Of a DNA stretch of 64,000 nt, positions 49,740 through 57,651 are shown piece after piece (the first letter of the stretch is position 1; each line of letters starts with the position of its first letter). Origin of the DNA: Porphyromonas sp. oral taxon 275. Its GTDB lineage: Bacteria > Bacteroidota > Bacteroidia > Bacteroidales > Porphyromonadaceae. The stretch is from contig NZ_CP072333.1 of the NCBI RefSeq assembly GCF_018127745.1, positions 1,922,001 to 1,986,000 of the forward strand, written 5' to 3'. The notes beneath the pieces were generated by a model. The model saw only the letters and a list, made by a program, of their open reading frames with translations, had not been told where the DNA came from and made no database searches. A program made the translations under genes and the position numbers.

Positions 49740-50171
49740 CTAGCGCTGGCGCGTCCAGAGGGTCGTACGTCCGAAAAGGGACGCCCCGATGAAGCCGCGT
49801 ACCTTAAGGTTGCCGTCCGCCTGGCGCGTGGCCTTGCAGCTGTAGGTCTTGCCGCTCTCGGGGTCATAGATCTTACCGCCCTTGTAGTCAGCGCCTTCGT
49901 CATGCTGCAGATCGCGGAGGATGACCTTGCCGACGAGCTTCTTCTCGGCCTCGGCCTTGTCGGGGTTCTTGCTGTCGAGGACATCGCCGCGGCGTGTCCA
50001 GACGAGGGTACCGATGTAGCGCGTGCCCTGCTTGGAGACGACGATCTTGGCCTTGCCGCCCTCGGTCATATAGGTACCGAGGATGGCATCTGCGGGCTGC
50101 TGGGCTGCGAGGCCGAGTGCTGCCAAAAAGAAGAGGCCGCTTAATAAGGTTACCCTAGTCCACTCCATCAA
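49740..50171 (-). CDS. DUF2147-family secreted protein
   Basis: 143 residues. A signal peptide ends near 24 (AALGLAAQQ). The DUF2147 pattern follows: ILGTYMTEGGKAKIVVSKQG, YIGTLVWTRRGDVLDSKNPD, GADYKGGKIYDPESGKTYSC and LKVRGFIGASLFGRTTLWTR. It is probably a periplasmic small beta-barrel of unknown function. It sits directly downstream (11 bp) of the HNH endonuclease gene; that gene is AT-rich, while this one has normal composition, so the junction is an edge of the inserted cassette. Confidence 0.88.
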   Translation of the reverse strand: MMEWTRVTLLSGLFFLAALGLAAQQPADAILGTYMTEGGKAKIVVSKQGTRYIGTLVWTRRGDVLDSKNPDKAEAEKKLVGKVILRDLQHDEGADYKGGKIYDPESGKTYSCKATRQADGNLKVRGFIGASLFGRTTLWTRQR

Positions 50172-50182
50172 TAATATAGGTA

Positions 50183-51169
50183 TTAATGTTTAAGGATATT
50201 ATCTCTATGATATGCCATATATTCTTGTCGACCTTCGATGGGGAGGTTGGGATAACTCTTCCCTGAGGCCAACCCTAGCAAGCTAAATGTTCGAGGAGAC
50301 AAGAAGGGCGAAAGTATAGACTGTTTATCATCCGTAAATGACAGATAACCCTGATCAAATAGGCGATCAATTGTAGGCGTAAGCATCAACCCATTTTTGG
50401 GGTCCAAGCGTTCTCGATCGGAAGATACAGCCCATGGTTTAATATGACTTGCGATCAGCAGTCGATCGTCGGAGACTAGGGTTACAGGACAAAAAGGGCA
50501 TTCTTCAAGCAATCGACTACGATATGTTCCTTGCCCCTGCCGTGAACGAACAATCTGCTGACGCTCTGTAGCGGGGATATCCAGCTGCAATACTTGTTGC
50601 TCTTGTTGCTCTACAATTGCCGGATGAATTTCATCCCCTAAGAAACTCGCAAATAGGCGGAAATAGTACGACAAGCGCCCGCCCTCATCAACGAGCTTAA
50701 GGATACTCACATAGGTCACATTAGGTAGAGATAGCTCTCTTATAAGGTTGTAGGCTGATCCTTTCCGAGTCTCAGAGGAGACATAGAGTCTCGGCCCTAC
50801 AATCTGAGTTTGACTTTGCAGTGAAAACTCAATCCGATCAGGGTAAAGCTCCACAACCTTACGTCTATTTCGCCACAGCTCAGGCAGGGTCTCTTTTGCC
50901 TGATAGTTCTGCTCCGGATAAAGATACTCAGCATGCACTTGGTCTAGGTAACGCAAAAGATCATTCTTGAGTAAGAAGCATTGACACGCAAAAGGCTCTT
51001 TTCCCCAAAACTGAAGATTACTGTCCGTACGCTGGCCCACATATAGTTTTGCTTCCCCATTACCTGAGCCGAGTTTATTTGCTCGAACGACAAAACTATC
51101 TGCGATCGTCAGCTTTTCTCGAACATCGACAATCTTATAGCTATCTCCTGCCAAAATAATGTTATCCAT
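50183..51169 (-). CDS. HNH restriction endonuclease paired with m5C methyltransferase
   Basis: 328 residues. The N-terminal 190 residues are unassigned and probably recognise DNA. The C-terminal HNH_2 domain (about 215-300) has CPFCPVTLVSDDRLLIASHI followed by KPWAVSSDRERLDPKNGLML and IDRLFDQGYLSF, so the CxxC, SHIKPW, N-G-L and D-x-LFD-x-G elements are present. It is 6 bp downstream of the methyltransferase gene on the same strand. The composition is visibly AT-richer than the flanks. A type II enzyme is likely; the target site is unknown. Confidence 0.85.
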   Translation of the reverse strand: MDNIILAGDSYKIVDVREKLTIADSFVVRANKLGSGNGEAKLYVGQRTDSNLQFWGKEPFACQCFLLKNDLLRYLDQVHAEYLYPEQNYQAKETLPELWRNRRKVVELYPDRIEFSLQSQTQIVGPRLYVSSETRKGSAYNLIRELSLPNVTYVSILKLVDEGGRLSYYFRLFASFLGDEIHPAIVEQQEQQVLQLDIPATERQQIVRSRQGQGTYRSRLLEECPFCPVTLVSDDRLLIASHIKPWAVSSDRERLDPKNGLMLTPTIDRLFDQGYLSFTDDKQSILSPFLSPRTFSLLGLASGKSYPNLPIEGRQEYMAYHRDNILKH

Positions 51170-51175
51170 AATTAT

Positions 51176-52468
51176 TTATTCTGAAGCATAATTCATAATA
51201 TCGATCTGCTTGAGCAGGGCAATCAGGACATCCACGACAATACTATTGCCAGCCTGCCGGTACATTTGGGTATCGCTAACAACCTGCCGAAAGCTATCCC
51301 TAAACCCCATTAAGCGTAAACACTCACGAGGAGTCAGCTTGCGAATTCGCCCAGTATGAGTAACATAATTATCTACGCCCGCACGATGCATTTTGTGCAT
51401 AGATTGTAATAGAGGCCGAGCTACCTCTAAATCAGTCCGTATGGAAGTTCTGAAAGTCTTTGTCCCAGGAGAAAGAACATACTCCTTCACTTTATCTGAG
51501 AGATAGTATTTCTCCTCCACATCTCGAACATCAAATAAGAACTCATCAAACTCAGGTACAGCACGCTCATCAAACACAAAATCACCATGCCAATTGAACT
51601 GCTGATTTGCCTTTTGACATAGAGCGACCTCCCCATTAATTTGAGTATAACGCTTCAGGCGATTCTTGCTACTCGTAACAAACTTGACCCCCTTTTCTTG
51701 GAGAAAGTATCGGCTATCGATATAATCCTCAAGAAAATCCTGCATCCTTGTTTCAAGCTTAATGGGCGAAGGAAATGTGAATTCTGTAGAAGGATCGCGA
51801 AACCCCACGATAAAGATGCGCTCTCTATTCTGTGGAATCCCATAGTCCTTAGCATTCAATACTTGAGCGTAATAGCGATAGCCTAACTCATCAAAAGTAG
51901 CCTTAACCACCTCAAAGGTTCTTCCTTCATCGTGATTGGTCAGCCCCCTCACATTCTCGTAGATGAATACCTTAGGCTGTATTTCTGACACTAGGCGTGC
52001 AAACTCATAGAACAAAGTTCCCCTTGCATCTTCCATGCCTCGTCTTTTCCCCACAAGCGAGAAAGATTGGCAAGGACTTCCTCCAACAAATAGGTCTACC
52101 ATGCCTTGAAATCGTCGTCCATCTATCTGCTTGACGTCATCAAACCAACGATCCTCTGTCATTGGATAATTAGCGAAATAACTCTTTCGGACAAAGGGGT
52201 CAATATCGCAAGCAAAGGTGAGTTCGGTCTCGAGGTTAAGACGATTGAACGCGTGCTCTATAGCTCCAATGCCGGAAAAGACAGTCGCCAATCGTAATCT
52301 CCGATTGGGATAGGACATTTGAGAATTAACCCAACTAGGATCAAATTCATCTCCATCAAACAACAGGTTGCAATCCGAGCAAGAAGCATCCTCGCAAGGA
52401 GGAATATAGGCGGTAGGGTATTCTACTACTGACATCCTAGCTTGTTGCTGATTCGATAATTGTTTCAT
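51176..52468 (-). CDS. DNA (cytosine-5)-methyltransferase
   Basis: 430 residues from the ATG at 52466-52468 (MKQLSNQQQARMSV). The longer frame upstream is the antisense-like tail of the neighbouring gene and is rejected. Motif I is ATVFSGIGAIEHAF (near 60), IV GGSPCQSFS with the catalytic cysteine, VI YENVRGL, VIII NRERIFIVGF, IX RKLTPRECLRLMGF and X YRQAGNSIVVDVL. A cysteine cluster precedes the catalytic domain (CEDASCSDC, about 26-34). It starts 1 bp after the CCA-adding gene stops. AT-rich composition supports horizontal gain together with the HNH enzyme. Confidence 0.96.
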   Translation of the reverse strand: MKQLSNQQQARMSVVEYPTAYIPPCEDASCSDCNLLFDGDEFDPSWVNSQMSYPNRRLRLATVFSGIGAIEHAFNRLNLETELTFACDIDPFVRKSYFANYPMTEDRWFDDVKQIDGRRFQGMVDLFVGGSPCQSFSLVGKRRGMEDARGTLFYEFARLVSEIQPKVFIYENVRGLTNHDEGRTFEVVKATFDELGYRYYAQVLNAKDYGIPQNRERIFIVGFRDPSTEFTFPSPIKLETRMQDFLEDYIDSRYFLQEKGVKFVTSSKNRLKRYTQINGEVALCQKANQQFNWHGDFVFDERAVPEFDEFLFDVRDVEEKYYLSDKVKEYVLSPGTKTFRTSIRTDLEVARPLLQSMHKMHRAGVDNYVTHTGRIRKLTPRECLRLMGFRDSFRQVVSDTQMYRQAGNSIVVDVLIALLKQIDIMNYASE

Positions 52469-52469
52469 A

Positions 52470-53915
52470 TTACTGGGCGGTGAGGCCGAGCTTGGCGGCC
52501 TCGTGGAGCATGTAGGCGTGGGCGGCCTCGTACTCGTTGGGAATGGTACCCTCGAGGATGGCCTCCTTGATGGCGTCCTTGATGAGCCCCACCTCGCGGC
52601 AGGGGCTGAGGGCAAAGGTCTGCATGATCAGTTCGCCCGAGATGGGCGGCTGGAAGTTGCGTACTCGGTCCTTCTCCTCGATATCGGCGAGCTTCTGCCG
52701 CACGAGGCTGTAGTTGTCGAGGTACTTACGCACCTTCTGCGGGTTCTTGCTAGTGATGTCGGCCTCCACCAGGAGCATGAGGTCGTCGATATCATCCCCC
52801 GCCTCGAAGAGCAGGCGACGCACGGCCGAGTCCGTCACGCCCTCATCGACGAGCATGGCGGGGCGCATGTGCAGGTTCACCAGCTTCTCGACGTAGTGGA
52901 GCTTGGCATCCAGCGGCAGGCGTAGACGAGTGAAGATACGCTTGACCATCTTCATCCCCACGTAGTTGTGGTTGTGGAAGGTCCAGCCTAGGCGCTTGTC
53001 GAAGCGCTTGGTGCGCGGCTTACCGATGTCGTGCAGCAGCGCCGCCCACAGCAGCCACAGGTCCTCCTCGCGGCGCCCGCGAGCCGTGAGCGCCCGCGCT
53101 AAATTGTCTACGACCTTATAGGTATGGGTAAGGTTATCCTTGTGCCCTATGCCCTCGCGCGTCTCGGCGCCCTTCAGCTCCAGCAGCTCGGGGAAGACGA
53201 GGCCCATGAGCCCCGAGAGCTCGAAGAGCTCCAGCCCCACCGAGGGACGAGGCGAAAGCAGGATCTTGTTGAACTCCGTAGAGATGCGCTCGGCCGAGAT
53301 GATGGCGATGCGCTCGGCATTGCGCCCTATGGCCGCGAAGATCTCGGGGTCGATGAAGAAGCCCAGCTGCGAGGCGAAGCGTAGCGCCCGCATCATGCGC
53401 AGCGGATCATCGCTGAAGGTCACATCGGGGTCCAGCGGCGTGCGCAGCGTCAGGTCCTCCATGTCCTCCAGCCCGTAGAAGGGGTCGACGAGCTCGCCGA
53501 AGCGCCCTTCATTGAGGCAGAGTGCCAGAGCATTGACGGTGAAGTCACGGCGCTGCTGGTCCTCCTCCAGCGTCCCGTCCTCGACGACGGGCTTGCGGCT
53601 ATCGGGGCTGTAGCTCTCGCGGCGCGCACCGACGAACTCTAGCTCCAGCTCCCCCTGCTTGACCTGAGCCGTACCGAAGCGAGCAAAGACCGAGATGTGC
53701 GCCCCACGGCCTAGCCTCCGCGCTACGGCCTCCGCTAGGTCGATCCCCCGCCCCACGGAGACGATGTCTATATCCTTGGAGGGGCGACGCAGGAAGAGGT
53801 CACGCACGTAGCCGCCCACGACATAGGCCTCGACGCCTAGTTCGTCAGCTGCCTGACCTATGAGATGGAAGAGGGGGGTGTCGATCTTGTCCTTTACTAG
53901 GGCTTCATCAAGCAT
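52470..53915 (-). CDS. CCA-adding tRNA nucleotidyltransferase with HD domain
   Basis: 481 residues. The class II nucleotidyltransferase head is clear: VVGGYVRDLFLRRPSKDIDI (about 32-51) and RRDFTVNALALCL (about 122). The HD domain holds WAALLHDIGKPRTKRFDKRL near 292. It adds or repairs the 3' CCA of tRNAs; a poly(A) polymerase activity is the family alternative. Several tRNAs in this window lack an encoded CCA and would need it. The downstream methyltransferase begins 1 bp after its stop. Confidence 0.92.
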   Translation of the reverse strand: MLDEALVKDKIDTPLFHLIGQAADELGVEAYVVGGYVRDLFLRRPSKDIDIVSVGRGIDLAEAVARRLGRGAHISVFARFGTAQVKQGELELEFVGARRESYSPDSRKPVVEDGTLEEDQQRRDFTVNALALCLNEGRFGELVDPFYGLEDMEDLTLRTPLDPDVTFSDDPLRMMRALRFASQLGFFIDPEIFAAIGRNAERIAIISAERISTEFNKILLSPRPSVGLELFELSGLMGLVFPELLELKGAETREGIGHKDNLTHTYKVVDNLARALTARGRREEDLWLLWAALLHDIGKPRTKRFDKRLGWTFHNHNYVGMKMVKRIFTRLRLPLDAKLHYVEKLVNLHMRPAMLVDEGVTDSAVRRLLFEAGDDIDDLMLLVEADITSKNPQKVRKYLDNYSLVRQKLADIEEKDRVRNFQPPISGELIMQTFALSPCREVGLIKDAIKEAILEGTIPNEYEAAHAYMLHEAAKLGLTAQ

Positions 53916-53940
53916 CTTGTACTTCAGATTTTGTTTGCCG

Positions 53941-53948
53941 CAAAGATA
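53941..53948 (-). promoter_or_regulatory. Possible -7 element (TATCTTTG) of the CCA-enzyme gene
   Basis: TATCTTTG matches TAnnTTTG 26 bp upstream of the start codon at 53915; no clear -33 box. Confidence 0.45.
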
Positions 53949-53996
53949 CGGCTTTTCGGGCAGCCCTAGCTACCGCGGGGCGGGCCTCAGCAAGCG

Positions 53997-54045
53997 CCTA
54001 GAGGGGCTCGCAGGGACGCTAGGCATCCCCGCGAGCCCCTCTAGG
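53997..54045 (-). terminator. Long hairpin after the carboxyltransferase gene
   Basis: CCTAGAGGGGCTCGC (53997-54011) pairs with GCGAGCCCCTCTAGG (54031-54045), a perfect 15-bp stem, 29 bp after the stop at 54075. The T-run on the minus strand is weak. Confidence 0.65.
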
Positions 54046-54074
54046 GCTTCGTAATCGTATGGTCTAGGTGAGGC

Positions 54075-55940
54075 TTACTTCTCGCCGCGGCGCTTGCGCA
54101 GCACGTGGCGTACCTCCTCGAGCTTCTCGACGCGCTTGAGCTGCTCGCTCTCACACTCGACGAAGAGCTCCTCCTTCTCGGCGGGACGGACGTAGGCTAG
54201 GGCCTCACCCTTGCGGACGTTGGCGCCCTGAGCCGTGACCTCGGAGAGGCGACCCGTGAAGTTGGAGTACACAGGCTCGAAGTAGCCTGCCGTCGTCTGG
54301 ATGTAGCAGAGGGGCTCACCCGTCTTGATGTAGGTGCCGAGGGCTGGGGCCGTAGAGTAGTCCTCGGGGTCTACCTCCCAGATGATCTGACCGGAGGCAG
54401 GGGCCTCGATAGGCTCGGTACCCTGACGCTTGACCTTGAGGGCATCCTCGGGGCTGTAGCCCTTCTTGACGAGGGCGTCGGTCTTAGCCTTGTCCAGCTC
54501 TGCCTGGAAGCGCTCCTTAGCCGCACCACTCTTGTAGTCGCGGTACTGGCTCTCGTGCATGGCGAATTCGAAGAGCTCTTCGTCGTCCTCGCCCAGCTCC
54601 CAGCCGTTCTCTACCATCTCGGCGCGGAACTTATCCAGCGCATCGGGGTAGTTGAGCTGAGGGTCCTCGGTGGTGAACTCGAAGCCCTTGCTGGCAGCCA
54701 GCTCGACGATCTCGGGATCGAGCTTGCCCGGCAGGCGACCCGACTTGCCGAGGATCATACCCCAGGTATTGTTGTCGATCGCCTCCCAGCGGCCCTTGCC
54801 GATGGTGAGGTTGTAGACGTTCATCAGCGCGACGTTCTTGACGTACTGGCTGAAGGGCGTCACCAGTGGGGGATACCCGAGGCGAGGCCATACGTAGGCG
54901 ACTTCGTCGAAGAGGCGCACCAGGAGGTCGTCGACGCTCAGCTCGGGCTCACCCTTCTTGCGCAGGTGCATGTTGATCCCAGCGTGCACGCCCTTGAGGT
55001 CAGCCATCATCGAGCCCATCATACCACCAGGCAGACCGCAGCCTACGAGCAGCGAGGACATGAGGAGGTTGGAGGGGTTGATGAAGTAGCCGAGGAAGTC
55101 GTCGATGAACTCCTGCGTCAGGGCACGTGCCTTCATGTAGGCATCCATGTTGATGTCGGCGACCTTGAAGCCCGCATCGATGAGCATCTCACGGATGGTG
55201 ATGACGTCTGGGTGGATCTTACCCCAGGACAGCGGCTCGATAGCTACGTCGACGATGTCGGCACCATTACGGCAGACCTCCAGCATAGAGGCGACGGAGA
55301 AGCCAGGGCCCGTGTGGCCGTGGTACTCGATGATGACCTCGGGGTGCTTGGTCTTGATGGCCTTGACCAGACGACCGAGGAAGGCGGGACGCCCTACCCC
55401 AGCCATGTCCTTGAGACAGATCTCGGGGGCGCCTGCGGCGATGAACTGATCGGCTAGGTCGGCATAGTACTCTACCGTGTGCACGGGCGAGTGCGTGATA
55501 CAGAGCGTAGCCTGGGGGATCATGCCCGCCTCCTTGGCGTAGGTGATGGAGGGGATGACGTTGCGCGGGTCGTTAAGCCCGTCGAAGATACGCGTGATGT
55601 CTACGCCCTGCGCCTTCTTGACCTTATACATCAGGCGACGCACGTCAGCGGGCACGGGGAACATACGCAGACCATTCAGACCACGGTCGAGCATGTGCGT
55701 CTGGATACCTGCCTCGTTGAGGGGCTTGGTGAAGGCGCGCACGGCCTTATTGGGGTTCTCGCCGTAGAGGAGGTTGACCTGCTCGAAGGCACCGCCGTTG
55801 GTCTCGACGCGGGCGAAGCAGCCCATCTCGACGAAGACAGGAGCGATACGCTCGAGCTGATCCTTACGTGGCTGATACTTACCCGAGGACTGCCACATGT
55901 CGCGGTAGATCAGGCTGAACTTGATTTCTCTCTGTTCCAT
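54075..55940 (-). CDS. Carboxyltransferase (oxaloacetate decarboxylase alpha / pyruvate carboxylase B-like)
   Basis: 621 residues from the ATG at 55938-55940 (MEQREIKFSLIYRDMWQSSG). An HMGL-like carboxyltransferase barrel lies at about 5-300, with YRDMWQSS, VEMGCFARVETNGG and EYHGHTGPG; the conserved carboxylase domain runs to about 480. A lipoyl/biotinyl-like domain is at about 530-600 (PIEAPASGQIIWEVDPED). The usual biotin motif A-M-K-M is absent: the expected place reads CYIQTTAGYFEPVYSN. So biotin would have to sit on a separate carrier protein, or the reaction differs. Decarboxylation of oxaloacetate or pyruvate carboxylation is family inference. Confidence 0.82.
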   Translation of the reverse strand: MEQREIKFSLIYRDMWQSSGKYQPRKDQLERIAPVFVEMGCFARVETNGGAFEQVNLLYGENPNKAVRAFTKPLNEAGIQTHMLDRGLNGLRMFPVPADVRRLMYKVKKAQGVDITRIFDGLNDPRNVIPSITYAKEAGMIPQATLCITHSPVHTVEYYADLADQFIAAGAPEICLKDMAGVGRPAFLGRLVKAIKTKHPEVIIEYHGHTGPGFSVASMLEVCRNGADIVDVAIEPLSWGKIHPDVITIREMLIDAGFKVADINMDAYMKARALTQEFIDDFLGYFINPSNLLMSSLLVGCGLPGGMMGSMMADLKGVHAGINMHLRKKGEPELSVDDLLVRLFDEVAYVWPRLGYPPLVTPFSQYVKNVALMNVYNLTIGKGRWEAIDNNTWGMILGKSGRLPGKLDPEIVELAASKGFEFTTEDPQLNYPDALDKFRAEMVENGWELGEDDEELFEFAMHESQYRDYKSGAAKERFQAELDKAKTDALVKKGYSPEDALKVKRQGTEPIEAPASGQIIWEVDPEDYSTAPALGTYIKTGEPLCYIQTTAGYFEPVYSNFTGRLSEVTAQGANVRKGEALAYVRPAEKEELFVECESEQLKRVEKLEEVRHVLRKRRGEK

Positions 55941-55971
55941 AAGAGTTGATCGATTGATAAGGTATGTATAG

Positions 55972-56727
55972 TTATTCTTGTCTCGTGGTAGTGCTCTGGG
56001 CCGATCGGTCCATCTGGTCGAGGGTGTGCAGCCACTGTAGGGCCACCAGCCCCGCCGTCTCCGTGCGTAGGCGACTCTCCCCAAGGGTAATGGGCTGATA
56101 GCCGCGCTCGAAGGCGCGCTGCAGCTCCTCCTCGGTGAAGTCCCCCTCAGGGCCTATCGCCAGCAGCGTATCCGCCCCCGCCTGCCAGCAGTCGGAGATG
56201 AGGCGCCGCGCGGGCTGCAGCTCCGCGCGGCAGTGGGCGATGAGCTTGACAGCCGCGGGATGCTCCTCTAGGAGCTCGGCGAAGGGTACGTCCACACGCA
56301 GCTCGGGCAGCCAGGCCTTGTGGCTCTGCTTCATGGCGCTCTCGATGATACGCTCTAGGCGCGCCACGTTGGTATGCTTGCGCTCGGAGTGCTTCACCCG
56401 AAGGAGGATGAGCTCATCCACGCCGAGCTCGACGGCCTTCTCCAGCGTCCACTCGATGCGCTCCATGCTCTTGGTCGGGGCTAGGGCCAGCGTCAGACGG
56501 CCGCGCCAATAGGGCTGCCAGCGCTCCTCATGCATCAGCTCCACCAGGCAGTGGCGCCTGTCGGTAGCCGTCACCCGCAGCTCGTAGAGCGCGCCACGGC
56601 CGTCGGTGGCCAGCAGCTCGTCCCCAGGCCTGACGCGTAGCACGCGCAGCGCATGCTGCGCCTCCGCCTCGGGCAGGGCCAGCTGCTCCTTCACATCAGG
56701 GGCATAGAAGAGGGGCCAATCCTTCAT
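55972..56727 (-). CDS. rsmE: 16S rRNA (uracil-1498-N3)-methyltransferase
   Basis: 251 residues. The N-terminal PUA-like domain carries EAQHALRVLRVRPGDELLAT. The SPOUT knot has LALAPTKSMERIEWTLEKAV, ELGVDELILLRVKHSERKHT, AIGPEGDFTEEEL (near 188) and LGESRLRTETAGLVAL (near 212), all diagnostic for RsmE. It methylates U1498 in helix 44 of 16S rRNA. It lies 31 bp upstream of the carboxyltransferase gene start. Confidence 0.95.
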   Translation of the reverse strand: MKDWPLFYAPDVKEQLALPEAEAQHALRVLRVRPGDELLATDGRGALYELRVTATDRRHCLVELMHEERWQPYWRGRLTLALAPTKSMERIEWTLEKAVELGVDELILLRVKHSERKHTNVARLERIIESAMKQSHKAWLPELRVDVPFAELLEEHPAAVKLIAHCRAELQPARRLISDCWQAGADTLLAIGPEGDFTEEELQRAFERGYQPITLGESRLRTETAGLVALQWLHTLDQMDRSAQSTTTRQE

Positions 56728-56753
56728 GTTCGTTTCCTATCCGTTTACTCTAC

Positions 56754-56761
56754 CAAAGTTA
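56754..56761 (-). promoter_or_regulatory. Possible -7 element (TAACTTTG) of rsmE
   Basis: TAACTTTG matches TAnnTTTG 27 bp upstream of the rsmE start. A TTG lies 16 bp further upstream, closer than the ideal spacing. Confidence 0.5.
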
Positions 56762-57167
56762 AGCCTTTTATCTCGAACAAGGGGCATGTCATGGAAAGAA
56801 TTCCGTAATTGCCCCAGCCTACCCTCCACCTGCGCAAAAACCTGCTCACATCGAGCAAAAGTGCGCAAGAGAAGGGCGCTCCCCCTAGCCCTGCAAAGCC
56901 CCGCATCCACAAGCCTCACGAACCCCAGCAAGCAAGGCCGAAAGGCCCTCCTCCCCACCTCCGCCCGCCGCCTCACGGGGGGGGGCCGCGGTGGGTCCCA
57001 CGCTCCCCACGAAGCAAGCCCGACAAAGCCACACGCCAGAGGCAAGCGAAGCCTCAGCCGAACTCACCCCAAGCTCCGCTCCACCAAGCTCCGCCGCAGA
57101 CAGCAGCCGACCCAAGGGAGCGAGCAAGGCGACCCACAGGCTCGCAGCACCCCCGCGAGCACCGAGC

Positions 57168-57260
57168 GCGCCTCGTGAGGGATATCTATCAGCGCGTTGA
57201 GGGACGCCAGTCAGGCCGCTGAGGGATATCAGTCAGAGCGCCGAGGGATATCCCTCAGCC
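57168..57260. repeat. 22-bp tandem array, fourth site
   Basis: Four units start at 57176, 57198, 57220 and 57242, an exact 22-bp period, with TGAGGGATATC-N2-TCAG. It lies in the 924-bp gene-free stretch 56728-57651, which also holds a 9-G run (56976-56984) and the two parS sites. No believable gene was seen in that stretch. Confidence 0.88.
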
Positions 57261-57543
57261 GACCGAGACAGAGCCGTCACTACCCTAGGGGACACAAGAG
57301 GCCACGAGTACCGAGTGCGGCGGGCAGCATGCTGAGCGACATCTACTGCATCCACAAGTATAGCACTCAGCATAAGGAGCGCCCCGCCCGAGCTTGACAA
57401 CCAAGTCGCCAGCACGCGCACAAGCCTACCCTTCCCCGCTCCCGCACAGACCCAACACTGCATCCCGAAAGGCTGTACAGAGGCAACAAGGCCTAAGCGC
57501 AAGGACTAGCACAAGCAACGCGGCGGCGCGACAGACACTATAC

Positions 57544-57557
57544 GTTCCACGTGGAAC
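57544..57557. promoter_or_regulatory. parS-like site 1
   Basis: The perfect palindrome GTTCCACGTGGAAC is a known variant of the ParB-binding parS consensus (GTTTCACGTGAAAC; the C/G variant is used in Pseudomonas). A second identical copy is 58 bp away. Confidence 0.85.
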
Positions 57558-57586
57558 ATCAAGCCTCGGACAGGGGTAAACATAAA

Positions 57587-57630
57587 GCAAGGCGGGCGGA
57601 CGTTCCACGTGGAACATACGCCCGCCTTGC
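57587..57630 (-). terminator. ribF terminator hairpin
   Basis: GCAAGGCGGGCG (57587-57598) and CGCCCGCCTTGC (57619-57630) form a perfect 12-bp stem, 21 bp after the ribF stop. On the minus strand the stem is followed by TTTATGTTTA. The 20-base loop is almost entirely the second parS palindrome. Confidence 0.8.
57602..57615. promoter_or_regulatory. parS-like site 2, inside the ribF terminator loop
   Basis: Identical 14-bp palindrome GTTCCACGTGGAAC as at 57544-57557, flanked by the 12-bp arms of the terminator hairpin. Confidence 0.85.
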
Positions 57631-57651
57631 TCAGGGACCACAGAAATAAAA

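Noticed and set aside
52469..52615. Upstream extension of the cytosine methyltransferase to 52615
   Set aside because: The added stretch is an alternative-frame reading of the CCA-enzyme gene, rich in P, S, T and R, and GC-rich unlike the methyltransferase.
56728..57222. Several open frames of 80-150 codons in the gap before the parS sites
   Set aside because: Overlapping frames on both strands with low-complexity P/R/S/A composition and no recognisable domain or start signal.
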